Below, in pieces: positions 41,913 to 53,207 of a stretch of 64,000 nt of DNA (position 1 is its first letter; each line of letters begins with the position of its first letter). Position numbers and translations under genes: made by a program. This stretch comes from Deltaproteobacteria bacterium (GTDB lineage: Bacteria; Myxococcota_A; UBA9042; PHBI01). The notes beneath the pieces are model-generated. The model made no database searches. It had not been told where the DNA came from and saw only the letters and a list, made by a program, of their open reading frames with translations. Location of the stretch: NCBI GenBank assembly GCA_020632715.1, contig JACKFA010000002.1, positions 796,501-860,500 of the forward strand. The letters are read 5' to 3'.

Positions 41913-44530
41913 CAAAACACCGCCCTGACGCCGAGCGTCGGCAGGAACGGCAGCGCCGGGCCGTCCGTCTTCGTCTTGTAGTCGAAGCTGTAGGCCGGCG
42001 ACTCGCTGTTCTGCTGGTTGTAGACGTTCTGGATGTCCAGGTAGAACTCGAACATCCAGTCCTCGAAGCGCCAGCGCTTGTCGAGCCGGATGTCGAGCCG
42101 GTGGTAGGCGGCGAGGCGGCTCTGCGACGCCGCGTAGGTCGGCACGAAGCGGTCCGTGTCGGCGTCGTAGCGCCCGCCGTCGATCGGGTAGAAGGGGTTC
42201 CCGCTCGCGAGCTGGAAGCGCGCGCCGAGCTGCCACTCGCGCCCGAGCCGCACCGTCCACGCGAGGTTCAGGATGTGGGTCTGGTCGAGCTCGAACAGGT
42301 TCCAGCCGCGGTCCGCGCCGCGAAAGCGCTCGGCGCGCGAGAGCGTGTACGTGAGCCAGCCGTAGAAGAGCCCGCCGAAGTCCTTCCGGATCATCACCTC
42401 GAGGCCGAACGCGCGCCCGCGGAGGTCCGAGTCCCAGTAGACCCGCCCGACGTCGCCCTCGTCGTCCGCGAGGTCGTTCGCGGGCTCCGGCAGCTGGTCG
42501 AGGTACTGGACGAACCCCTCGACGCTCACGAGCCAGTCGGGCTCGGGCTTCCACTCGAAGCCGACGCTGCCCTGGATGGCCTCGGTCAGCGGCAGGCCCG
42601 GCTCCCCGAACGGCGGCGACACCTGAAAGGCGTTCGGCGCCTGGTGCGCGAGCGCCGCCATGCCCTTCAGCGTCCACTGGTCGTCGATGGCCCAGCGCAC
42701 GGCGAGCTTCGGGTCGACCGTGACGTGCGCGCGGTCGCCGTAGTCGTCGATGGTTAGGCGGAACCCAGGCAGGAGCCGGAGCCCCGGCACGACCTCCACG
42801 TCCGCGCTCACGTAGGGCGCGACGGACAGCGTCGGCTCGCCGAGCGAGAACGGCGTCACGACCGGGTCGAACGCGGGCGGGCGCGGGTCGCCGAGCGGGA
42901 CCCCCGTCGGGATCTTCAGGTCCGCCGAGAAGTTCAGGTAGAGGAGGTCCACGCCGGACTCGATCGTGAGCTCCTTCAGCGCCTTCGCGACGACGAAGCT
43001 GCGCGCCGAGAGGAACCAGCCGCCGAGGTCGGCGGAGAGGTCCTCGTCGCCCTGCGCGACGCGGCGGTTGTTCGTGTACTCGTACTCCCACGCGACCGAG
43101 TTGGTCCACGTGACGTCGCGCGAGAGGTCCGCGTCGAGCGCGAGGTTCAGCCGGTGGAAGCCGATCCCGATGCTCGTGCTCGACGTCCCGTCGCCGTCGG
43201 CCGTGTCGACGTTGCGCGTCGACGCCTCGTCGATGGCGCCGAGCGCGATGAAGCGCCCGCGGAGCCCGGGCGCGAAGTCGTAGCTCACGCGCGCGAGGTA
43301 GTCGGTGAACGAGAGCGTCGCGTCGTCGGTGAAGAGGGGCAGGAGCAGCTCGTAGTAGCTCCGCCGGAAGGAGAGCGTGACCTCGCCCTTCTTGTCGTCG
43401 AACGGCACGCTGAAGAGGAGCCCGGCCTGGAACAGGTTGAAGTCCGCGTCGAGGTGCCAGCGGTCGCGCGGCGGCTCCTTCGTGTCGACCGCGATGGCGC
43501 CGGCGGCGTAGCGCCCGTAGCGCGCGGGGTAGCCGCCCGGGTAGAAGCTGAGGCCGCCGATGAGCTCCGGGTGGATGACGCCGGGCCCGCCGAGCAGGTG
43601 GTAGAGGTAGACCGCCGGGTGCCCGTCGATGAAGAAGCCGGTGTTGTCGAACTCCGCGCCGCGCACGACGTAGTAGCCGAGCCCGAAGGGCGACCGCGCG
43701 ACGCCCGGGAGCGTCGCCACGACCCGAGTGGGGTCGCCGAAGGTGCCCGGCACGTGGCGGACCTCGTCCTCCGTGAGGTCGATGACGGTCGCGGCGCGCG
43801 GGGGGCGCTTCTCCTTCACGACCGTGCGGTACGCGGAGAGGCCGGCGGGCGCGAGGTAGAACGTCTCGTCGGCGGCGCGGGCCTCGGCGTCGGTGCGCGC
43901 CGTGATCGTGACCTTCTTCTTGAGCTCCGCGAACTCGCCGGTGAAGACGTCGAGCGCGACCTCGCCGGGCGGGAGCCCGTGGAACACGAAGCGGCCCTCG
44001 TCGTCGGTGATGACCTCGTACTTCTGCCCGGTGCGCGCGTCGACGATGCGCACCGGGACCCCCGCCTGCGGCGTGCGCGTGCCCTTCTCGACGACCGTGC
44101 CGGCGTAGACGAAGCCCGGCGCGGGCTCGATCTCGCGCCGCTCGAGCGGGATCGAGAGGCTCATCCCGCGCCGCGAGCGCTTCGCGTAGAAGGTGTAGGT
44201 GAAGGGGACCCTGACGCGCACGGGCTTCCCGTCGGCCATGGCCGGGGTGAACGTGAACTTGCGCGCGGCCTCGACGGCGGCCGCGTCGAAGGGCTCGCCC
44301 GCGCCGCTGTCGACGCTGACGTCGCTCACCGTGCCGTCGGTCTCGATCGTGAGGAGGAGCACGACGCGCGTGTCCTCGGCGATCTCGGTGCCGGCGGGGA
44401 GCTCGGGATCGCCGAGCACGAGCGGCGACGGGGGCACCACGGCAGGCGCTGCGGCGGCCGGGAGCGAGGCGCCGAGGGCGCACACCACGGCGGCGGCGAG
44501 CAGAGCGGAGGGGAGGGGGCGGCGGACCAC
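41912..44530 (-). CDS. TonB-dependent receptor with its own N-terminal TonB-type domain
   Basis: 872 residues. After a signal peptide (about 1-28) comes a TonB C-terminal-like domain (about 45-115: VVLLLTIETDGTVSDVSV, AARKFTFTPAMADGKPVRVR). A carboxypeptidase-regulatory-like domain follows (about 135-210: GTVVEKGTRTPQAGVPVRI), then the plug (YYVVRGAEFDNTGFFIDGHP) and a 22-strand barrel ending LGVRAVF. It imports a large substrate through the outer membrane with energy from an inner-membrane complex. The GTG start has AGAGGATGAGA upstream. It heads the receptor-lipoprotein-deacetylase-BNR operon and is divergent from the SpeE-like gene. Confidence 0.93.
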   Translation of the reverse strand: MVRRPLPSALLAAAVVCALGASLPAAAAPAVVPPSPLVLGDPELPAGTEIAEDTRVVLLLTIETDGTVSDVSVDSGAGEPFDAAAVEAARKFTFTPAMADGKPVRVRVPFTYTFYAKRSRRGMSLSIPLERREIEPAPGFVYAGTVVEKGTRTPQAGVPVRIVDARTGQKYEVITDDEGRFVFHGLPPGEVALDVFTGEFAELKKKVTITARTDAEARAADETFYLAPAGLSAYRTVVKEKRPPRAATVIDLTEDEVRHVPGTFGDPTRVVATLPGVARSPFGLGYYVVRGAEFDNTGFFIDGHPAVYLYHLLGGPGVIHPELIGGLSFYPGGYPARYGRYAAGAIAVDTKEPPRDRWHLDADFNLFQAGLLFSVPFDDKKGEVTLSFRRSYYELLLPLFTDDATLSFTDYLARVSYDFAPGLRGRFIALGAIDEASTRNVDTADGDGTSSTSIGIGFHRLNLALDADLSRDVTWTNSVAWEYEYTNNRRVAQGDEDLSADLGGWFLSARSFVVAKALKELTIESGVDLLYLNFSADLKIPTGVPLGDPRPPAFDPVVTPFSLGEPTLSVAPYVSADVEVVPGLRLLPGFRLTIDDYGDRAHVTVDPKLAVRWAIDDQWTLKGMAALAHQAPNAFQVSPPFGEPGLPLTEAIQGSVGFEWKPEPDWLVSVEGFVQYLDQLPEPANDLADDEGDVGRVYWDSDLRGRAFGLEVMIRKDFGGLFYGWLTYTLSRAERFRGADRGWNLFELDQTHILNLAWTVRLGREWQLGARFQLASGNPFYPIDGGRYDADTDRFVPTYAASQSRLAAYHRLDIRLDKRWRFEDWMFEFYLDIQNVYNQQNSESPAYSFDYKTKTDGPALPFLPTLGVRAVF

Positions 44531-44627
44531 TGTCTCGTCTCATCCTCTCGGGGCGGCGCCCGGGCGGGGGGTGAGGCAGGACGAGAACATAGAGCCAACG
44601 GGCCCTTCGCGGTAGGCTCGATTCACC

Positions 44628-45557
44628 ATGACCCGCTCACACCTCCGCCGGAACCTCGTCGCCCTCGCCCTCGCCCTCGCCGCCGCGGCGCCCGTCGTCG
44701 CGTGGCGCTGCGCCCACGCCGAGGCCCCGGGCGGCGCGACCGTCGTCCACCACGCGCGCGGCGAGGCCTTCGACCTCTGGGTCGTCGAGGAGGACGGCCT
44801 CCGCTACCTCCGCTTCGAGCGCGACGGCATCAACCAGTCGGCCGTGAAGATGGGGGATCCGACCTACCTCGAGTTCGCCTACACGCAGGCGATGGTGGAG
44901 GCGTTCGCGCTCGCCCCCGACGCGAAGCGCGTGCTCGTCATCGGGCTCGGCGGCGGCACGCTCCCGATGTTCCTCCGACACTACGACGAGCGCGTCCACA
45001 TCGACGTCGTCGACATCGAGGCCGGCGTCGTCGAGGCGGCGAAGCGCTTCCTCGGCTTCCGCCCCGACAAGGCCCTCGCGGTGCACGTCGCCGACGGGCG
45101 CCGCTTCGTCGAGGACGCGAAGGGGACCTGGGATCTGATCCTCCTCGACGCCTACGGCCCCGACGCGATCCCGCTCGCGCTCGCGACGAAGGAGTTCCTC
45201 GCGGCCGTGAAGGCGCACCTCGCGCCGGGCGGGCTCGTCGCCGGGAACCTCTGGAGCGAGCGCGCGAACCGCCTCTACCCGTCGATGCTGCGCACCTGGG
45301 AGGCCGTCTTCGGCGCGGTGCGCGTCGTCCGCGGCACGGCGAGCGCGAGCCGTATCACGCTCGCGGGGCCGGCCGTCGCCGACCTCGAGCGCGACGGCGC
45401 GATCGCCGCCGCCGAGCGCCTGGCCGCGCGCTGGAAGCTCGGCTTCGACCTCGCGGCCATCGTGCGCGAGGGGTACGAGGGGCCGAAGGACGTGGTGCAG
45501 GGCGGCGAGGTGCTCACGGACGCCGACGCGAAGGCGAGCGAGACGCCGCCGAGGTAG
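44628..45557 (+). CDS. Exported spermidine synthase-like protein
   Basis: 309 residues. An N-terminal hydrophobic segment (about 9-25) is followed by a Rossmann methyltransferase/aminopropyltransferase fold: VLVIGLGGGTLPMFL (SAM loop), VVDIEAGVVEAAKRFLG and ILLDAYGPDAIPL. It matches polyamine aminopropyltransferase-like proteins, which in many bacteria are fused to transporter domains; here only the catalytic fold is present. Whether the substrate is a polyamine is uncertain. It is transcribed away from the TonB receptor with 97 bp between start codons, so it may share control. Confidence 0.82.
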   Translation: MTRSHLRRNLVALALALAAAAPVVAWRCAHAEAPGGATVVHHARGEAFDLWVVEEDGLRYLRFERDGINQSAVKMGDPTYLEFAYTQAMVEAFALAPDAKRVLVIGLGGGTLPMFLRHYDERVHIDVVDIEAGVVEAAKRFLGFRPDKALAVHVADGRRFVEDAKGTWDLILLDAYGPDAIPLALATKEFLAAVKAHLAPGGLVAGNLWSERANRLYPSMLRTWEAVFGAVRVVRGTASASRITLAGPAVADLERDGAIAAAERLAARWKLGFDLAAIVREGYEGPKDVVQGGEVLTDADAKASETPPR

Positions 45558-45602
45558 ACGCGGCGCGGCCCGCCGGCGAGCCTGGCGAGAGCCGGCTCGG
45601 CG

Positions 45603-48095
45603 CTACCAGCGCTCGCCGGAGGCGACGAGGGCCGGGACCTCCTCGAAGCGGATCGGCCGCGAGATGAAGTAGCCCTGCACGTGGTCGACCTTGAGGGCGC
45701 GCAGGCGGCCGACGTGGTCCTCCTGCTCGATGCCTTCGGCCGTGACCTCCATCCCGAGCACCGTCGCGAGGTGCCGGATCGTCGCCACGATGGCCCACGG
45801 GTCGTCGTCGATGGTCGGGTTCGTGATGAAGCTGCGGTCGATCTTCAGCGTGTCGATCGGGAACCGGTGCAGGTACGCGAGCGAGCTGTAGCCGGTGCCG
45901 AAGTCGTCGATCGAGAGCCGCACGCCGAGCGCGCGGAGCTCCTTCAGCTTCGTCACGATGCTCTCGGCGTTCTCCATGAGGACGCTCTCGGTGATCTCGA
46001 GGTTGAGGCGCCCCGGCTCGATGCCGGTCGTCTCGATGACCTCGGCCACCTGGTCCACGAAGTACGGGAGCGAGAGCTGCCGCCCCGACACGTTCACGCT
46101 GATGATGAGCGGCCCGAGCCCCATCTGCGACCACTTCATCGCGTGCTCGCAGGCCGCCTGGAGCGCCCAGCGCCCGATCGGCACGATGAGGCCGGTCTCC
46201 TCGGCGAGCGGGATGAAGTCCGCCGGCATCACGAGCCCGCGCTTCGGGTGCGGCCAGCGGAGGAGCGCCTCGAAGCCGGTCACAGCACCCGTCTCGAGCG
46301 ACACGATGGGCTGGTAGAAGACCTCGAACTCGTCGCGCTCGAGGGCGCGCCGGAGGTCCGTCTCGAGCGTGAGGCGGTTCACGGCCGCGCGGCGCATGCT
46401 CGCGTCGAAGATGGCGCGCTTCCCGCGGCCCGCGGCCTTCGCGCGGTACATCGCGATGTTCGCGTCGCGGAGCATGTCCTCCGCCTCGTGGTAGTCGGGG
46501 CGGCTCACCGCGACGCCGACGCTCGCGCTCGTGAAGACCTCGTACCCGCGCAGGTTGAACGGGATCCCGAGCTCCTCCTGCACGCGATCCGCCACGCGCA
46601 GCACGTCCGCGATGTCGTTGACGTGCTCGAGGAGCAAGCAGAACTCGTCGCCGCCGAGGCGCGCGACCGTGTCGACCGCCCGCACGCAGCGCTTCAGGCG
46701 CGACGCGATGGCGCGGAGCAGCATGTCGCCCATCGTGTGGCCGAGGCTGTCGTTCACGAGCTTGAAGTCGTCGATGTCGACGAACACCATCGCGAGGCTG
46801 CCCTCGGACACCGTCGCGCGCGTGCTCTCGAGCGACTGGTGGAGCCGCCGGATGAGGAGCGCCCGGTTCGCGAGGCCCGTCAGCGAGTCGTGGAACGCCT
46901 CGAAGCGGAGCCGCGCCTCGGCGTTCTTCCGGTGCGTGATGTCGCTCGTCGAGCCGGCCATGCGGACGGCCACGCCCTGCTCGTCGCGCACCGCGATGCC
47001 GCGGAAGAGCACCCAGCGGTACGCGCCGTCGCGGTGCATGATCCGGTGCTCGCTCTCGAAGTGCGGGCTCATGTTCTCGAGGTGCTGGTGCAGCTCCGCC
47101 TCGACGCGCGCGCGATCCTCGGGGTGGACGCGGTCGAGCCAGGTCGACGGGAGCGGCGGGAGCTCGTGCTCGAGGAAGCCGAGGAGCGAGGCCCAGCGCG
47201 GCGAGTAGTGCACGCGCGAGGCGGCGATGTTCCAGTCCCAGAGGCCGTCGTTCGCGCCGAGGGCCGCGAGGGCGTAGCGCTCCTCGGCCTGCGCGAGGTC
47301 GCGCTTGGCGTTCTCGCGGGCGGTGACGTCGGCGAGGAAGCAGCAGGCGACGCGCTCGCCGTCGAGGTCGGTGGCGTGGACGTCGACCGTGACGGGGAAG
47401 AGGAAGCCGTTCTTCCGGCGGCAGGTCGCGTCGAAGGTCGCCCGCCCCCGCGCGAGCGCCGCGGTGAGGTGCGCCTTCCAGCTGTCGCGCGGGAGGTCGA
47501 GGAGGGTCGTGCCGACGTCCTGGCCGACGAGATCGAAGGCCAGGTGCCCGAGGAGGAGGCTCGCGGCGTCGTTCGCCCAGATCACGCGGCCGGGCTCGTC
47601 CACCCAGACGACCGCGGTGCCGGGCGGCGCGTCGATGCGGCGCGCGAGCTCGAGCGACTTCTCCGTGTAGCGGGTGCCGCGGCGATCGTGCGCGACGATC
47701 ATCATGCGGCGCGGCTCGCCCTCGAGCTCGAGGGCGTCGACCTGCACGTCGACCACGCGCCCGTCGCGGCGACGCCAGCGCGCCTCCCAGCGAAGGTGCC
47801 CGTCGTCGGGGGTCGTGACCGTGAGGGGGGCGTCGAGCACCCGCGCGAAGGCGTCCGCGAACGCCTCGACCGGCAGCTCGTCGAGCGTGTCGCGCCCGTA
47901 GCCGAGGAGGGCCGCGAACTGATCGTTCGCGCCGACGACGCGCCGGCGCTTCACGTCGATCATGGCGACGGCCGCGCCACCCACCTCGCACAGGAACGCG
48001 AAGCGCCCGTCGGCGTCCTGGGCGCGCGCGCCCGGGAGCGGGATGACGTCGGGTCGCAATGGAATCGGGGGCTCCGGCTTCACGCTTCCTCGCAT
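45603..48095 (-). CDS. PAS-PAS-PAS-GGDEF-EAL cyclic-di-GMP signalling protein
   Basis: 830 residues. Three PAS-like domains (about 30-140, 155-270, 275-395) precede a diguanylate cyclase domain with intact LGGDEF and a phosphodiesterase domain with GFEALLRWPHP (EAL) and IDDFGTGYSSLAYLH. Both catalytic motifs look intact, so it could make or break cyclic-di-GMP depending on PAS input. It is cytosolic, with no transmembrane helix. The ATG at 48095 is preferred. A GTG 12 nt inside the gene has a better-placed AGGA, and a TTG lies at 48119. Confidence 0.93.
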   Translation of the reverse strand: MRGSVKPEPPIPLRPDVIPLPGARAQDADGRFAFLCEVGGAAVAMIDVKRRRVVGANDQFAALLGYGRDTLDELPVEAFADAFARVLDAPLTVTTPDDGHLRWEARWRRRDGRVVDVQVDALELEGEPRRMMIVAHDRRGTRYTEKSLELARRIDAPPGTAVVWVDEPGRVIWANDAASLLLGHLAFDLVGQDVGTTLLDLPRDSWKAHLTAALARGRATFDATCRRKNGFLFPVTVDVHATDLDGERVACCFLADVTARENAKRDLAQAEERYALAALGANDGLWDWNIAASRVHYSPRWASLLGFLEHELPPLPSTWLDRVHPEDRARVEAELHQHLENMSPHFESEHRIMHRDGAYRWVLFRGIAVRDEQGVAVRMAGSTSDITHRKNAEARLRFEAFHDSLTGLANRALLIRRLHQSLESTRATVSEGSLAMVFVDIDDFKLVNDSLGHTMGDMLLRAIASRLKRCVRAVDTVARLGGDEFCLLLEHVNDIADVLRVADRVQEELGIPFNLRGYEVFTSASVGVAVSRPDYHEAEDMLRDANIAMYRAKAAGRGKRAIFDASMRRAAVNRLTLETDLRRALERDEFEVFYQPIVSLETGAVTGFEALLRWPHPKRGLVMPADFIPLAEETGLIVPIGRWALQAACEHAMKWSQMGLGPLIISVNVSGRQLSLPYFVDQVAEVIETTGIEPGRLNLEITESVLMENAESIVTKLKELRALGVRLSIDDFGTGYSSLAYLHRFPIDTLKIDRSFITNPTIDDDPWAIVATIRHLATVLGMEVTAEGIEQEDHVGRLRALKVDHVQGYFISRPIRFEEVPALVASGERW

Positions 48096-48730
48096 CCTCG
48101 TCGCAACGACACCAACCAACTACCCATCGGTCGCTCGTGGCCCGCCCTCAAGCAATTCTGCCGAGGTCTTCTGTGAACGCGCGCAACCGGCGGTGGAGAC
48201 GTGCGACGCGTCGCGCCTGCACGTCACGGTGACGGCGTTGTTGATGAGTGGTCTGCGACGTGGCTGTGGACCACGTGTGGAAAAATACCGTCGCGCGCCT
48301 GGACGCGCAAGCGAAGCGCCAACGATCTCCGCCCGATCCACCGGATCCCGCCGGACTGGGCGGGCGGGAGCGCCGTCGTCGGGGGGCGGCGCGACACGTC
48401 GCGGGGGAGGCGCGGCGCGCTGGTCTCCTCGCGCGCCTCAGGCGCCGACGGGCCCGCGACCGTCGGCCGCCGAGCGCGGGCGGACCTCGTGCCGGTCCCC
48501 TTCGTGCCTTTCAGACCACTGGTATGTCGGCGTTATCGCGAAAATAGCATGTCTTGATGTGGTTTCAGCGATTCGTTGTGTTGCTGAGGGCATCCGGTCG
48601 GGCGCCGTCGTTTTCCCCGCTGACCTGAGCCGCGCGCTTGTGGTATCTGCGCGCCATACCGGACCGCAGACCGCCCATCAGAGCTCCGAGGGGTGTCGCC
48701 CGCGTGGTCCGTCCGTCCGCAGGAGGCGCC
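48096..48730. other. 635-bp divergent intergenic region
   Basis: Between the GGDEF-EAL gene (minus) and the giant lipoprotein gene (plus). It holds an AT-richer patch at about 48525-48600, a GGTAT-N9-ATACC dyad at 48642-48660 and DnaA-box-like TGTGGA repeats at 48265-48284. Frames through it lack conserved features. It probably carries both promoters, but no convincing -35/-10 pair was found. Confidence 0.6.
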
Positions 48731-52042
<3,312 letters not shown>

Positions 52043-52396
52043 CGCGGCCCGGCTGGGACGGGTTCGTGGGGCGCGGTTCGCGCTTGGGGGGGCTCTGGGC
52101 TCCTTGAACGCAGGATCGGGAGACACGGAGACACGGAGGGAGGGGGAGGAGTGGTTAGGTCACCTCTTGGGGCGCGGTTCGCGCTTGGGGGGTGGCTCTG
52201 GGCTCCTTGAACGCAGATCGGGAGACACGGAGACACGGAGGGAGGGGGAGGAGAGTGTCGGTCACCTCGTAGGGGCGCGGTTCGCGCCTGGGGGGCCGAA
52301 GCGCCCTCTCCGTGCCCCCTCCGTGTCTCCGCGTCTCCGTGGTCACGTTCCCGCCGAACGCCGGCATGTCCGCGCTGTCTGAACGCCCGACCTCGG
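52043..52396. other. 354-bp interval between convergent genes, filled by repeats
   Basis: Almost entirely occupied by the repeat array at 52070-52345. No gene or promoter is recognised. Confidence 0.7.
52070..52345. repeat. Three-unit repeat array of the GGAGACACGGAG family (locus 3)
   Basis: GGCGCGGTTCGCGC starts recur at 52070, 52171 and 52274 (period about 101-103). The first two units carry TCGGGAGACACGGAGACACG. The third is followed by the inverted complement (CTCCGTGTCTCCGCGTCTCC). It lies between convergent genes. Confidence 0.8.
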
Positions 52397-53206
52397 CTAC
52401 AGCGCGACCGTCAGCCCCACGTGCGCGCCCCAGACCTTGTCGCTGTCGAACGCGAAGCCGTTCGGCGCGTCGAGGTTCATCACGAGCCGCACCACCAGGC
52501 TCGAGCCCGGCGCGATGATCCAGAGGAAGCTCGGCTCGAGCGCCGCCTGGCTCAGGTCGCCCTCGCGCCCGCTCGTCACGAAGAGCACCTCCGAGAAGCC
52601 GAGCCCGACCCCGACGCGCTCGCCCAGTGGCGCCAGGAGCCGCGTCCCGAGCTCGAGGATCACGTCGACCTCGGCGCCGTCTCCGGCCGTCGGGATCGTC
52701 GTCGTCAGGACGAGCTGCGTCTGGAGCACCCCCCCGTTCCCGAGCGGCGTCTGGTTCGAGAGCGGCAACACGATCGCGAGGTCGTCCGGCAACCACCGCC
52801 AGATCGCGTGCCAGCCGTCCATCGCCGCCGCGTTCGACAAGAGCGTCAGATCCCGCGCCACGTTCCCGTCGCGCCGCGCCGTCGCCACCGGCAACGCCAC
52901 CGCCGGCGCGAACCGCAGGTTGTCCTTCAGCGTCACGCCGTAGCCGAGCACCGGGTTCCCGAGCCGGAACCCCGCCTCGTCCCCCGCCGCCCCCGCGAAC
53001 GGCACCTCGCCGAACACCGACCCCGGCCCGAGCAGGAACGAGAAGCCCGGCACCGCCGTGATGACCACGCTCCCGTCGAGCGCGTCGCCCGCCGCCGTGC
53101 CGACGCCCACGTCCACGCCCACGTGCGCCGTCGCCGCGCGCGCCTCGACGCTGCCCCCGACGAGCAGCGCCGCCACCGCCATCCCCGCGAGCCCCGCGAG
53201 CCTCAC
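52397..53206 (-). CDS. Exported protein, probable outer-membrane barrel
   Basis: 269 residues. The signal peptide (1-24) ends SVEARA. The body is beta-rich with alternating hydrophobic strands (VGVDVGVGTAAG, VVITAVPGFSFLLG, SSLVVRLVMNLDAPNG) and ends VWGAHVGLTVAL, consistent with a small outer-membrane barrel. The GTG start lies 1 nt after the stop of the upstream gene (TGAGGTG), so it is likely co-translated with it. Confidence 0.82.
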   Translation of the reverse strand: MRLAGLAGMAVAALLVGGSVEARAATAHVGVDVGVGTAAGDALDGSVVITAVPGFSFLLGPGSVFGEVPFAGAAGDEAGFRLGNPVLGYGVTLKDNLRFAPAVALPVATARRDGNVARDLTLLSNAAAMDGWHAIWRWLPDDLAIVLPLSNQTPLGNGGVLQTQLVLTTTIPTAGDGAEVDVILELGTRLLAPLGERVGVGLGFSEVLFVTSGREGDLSQAALEPSFLWIIAPGSSLVVRLVMNLDAPNGFAFDSDKVWGAHVGLTVAL

Positions 53207-53207
53207 C

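Noticed and set aside
48265..48284. DnaA-box-like TGTGGA repeats in the 635-bp gap, possible replication origin
   Set aside because: Only two weak matches, no dnaA, dnaN or gidA nearby, and no AT-rich unwinding region.
48201..48557. 118-residue open frame in the divergent gap
   Set aside because: Composition is Arg/Gly-rich like shadow frames in high-GC DNA; no ribosome binding site or recognisable motif.
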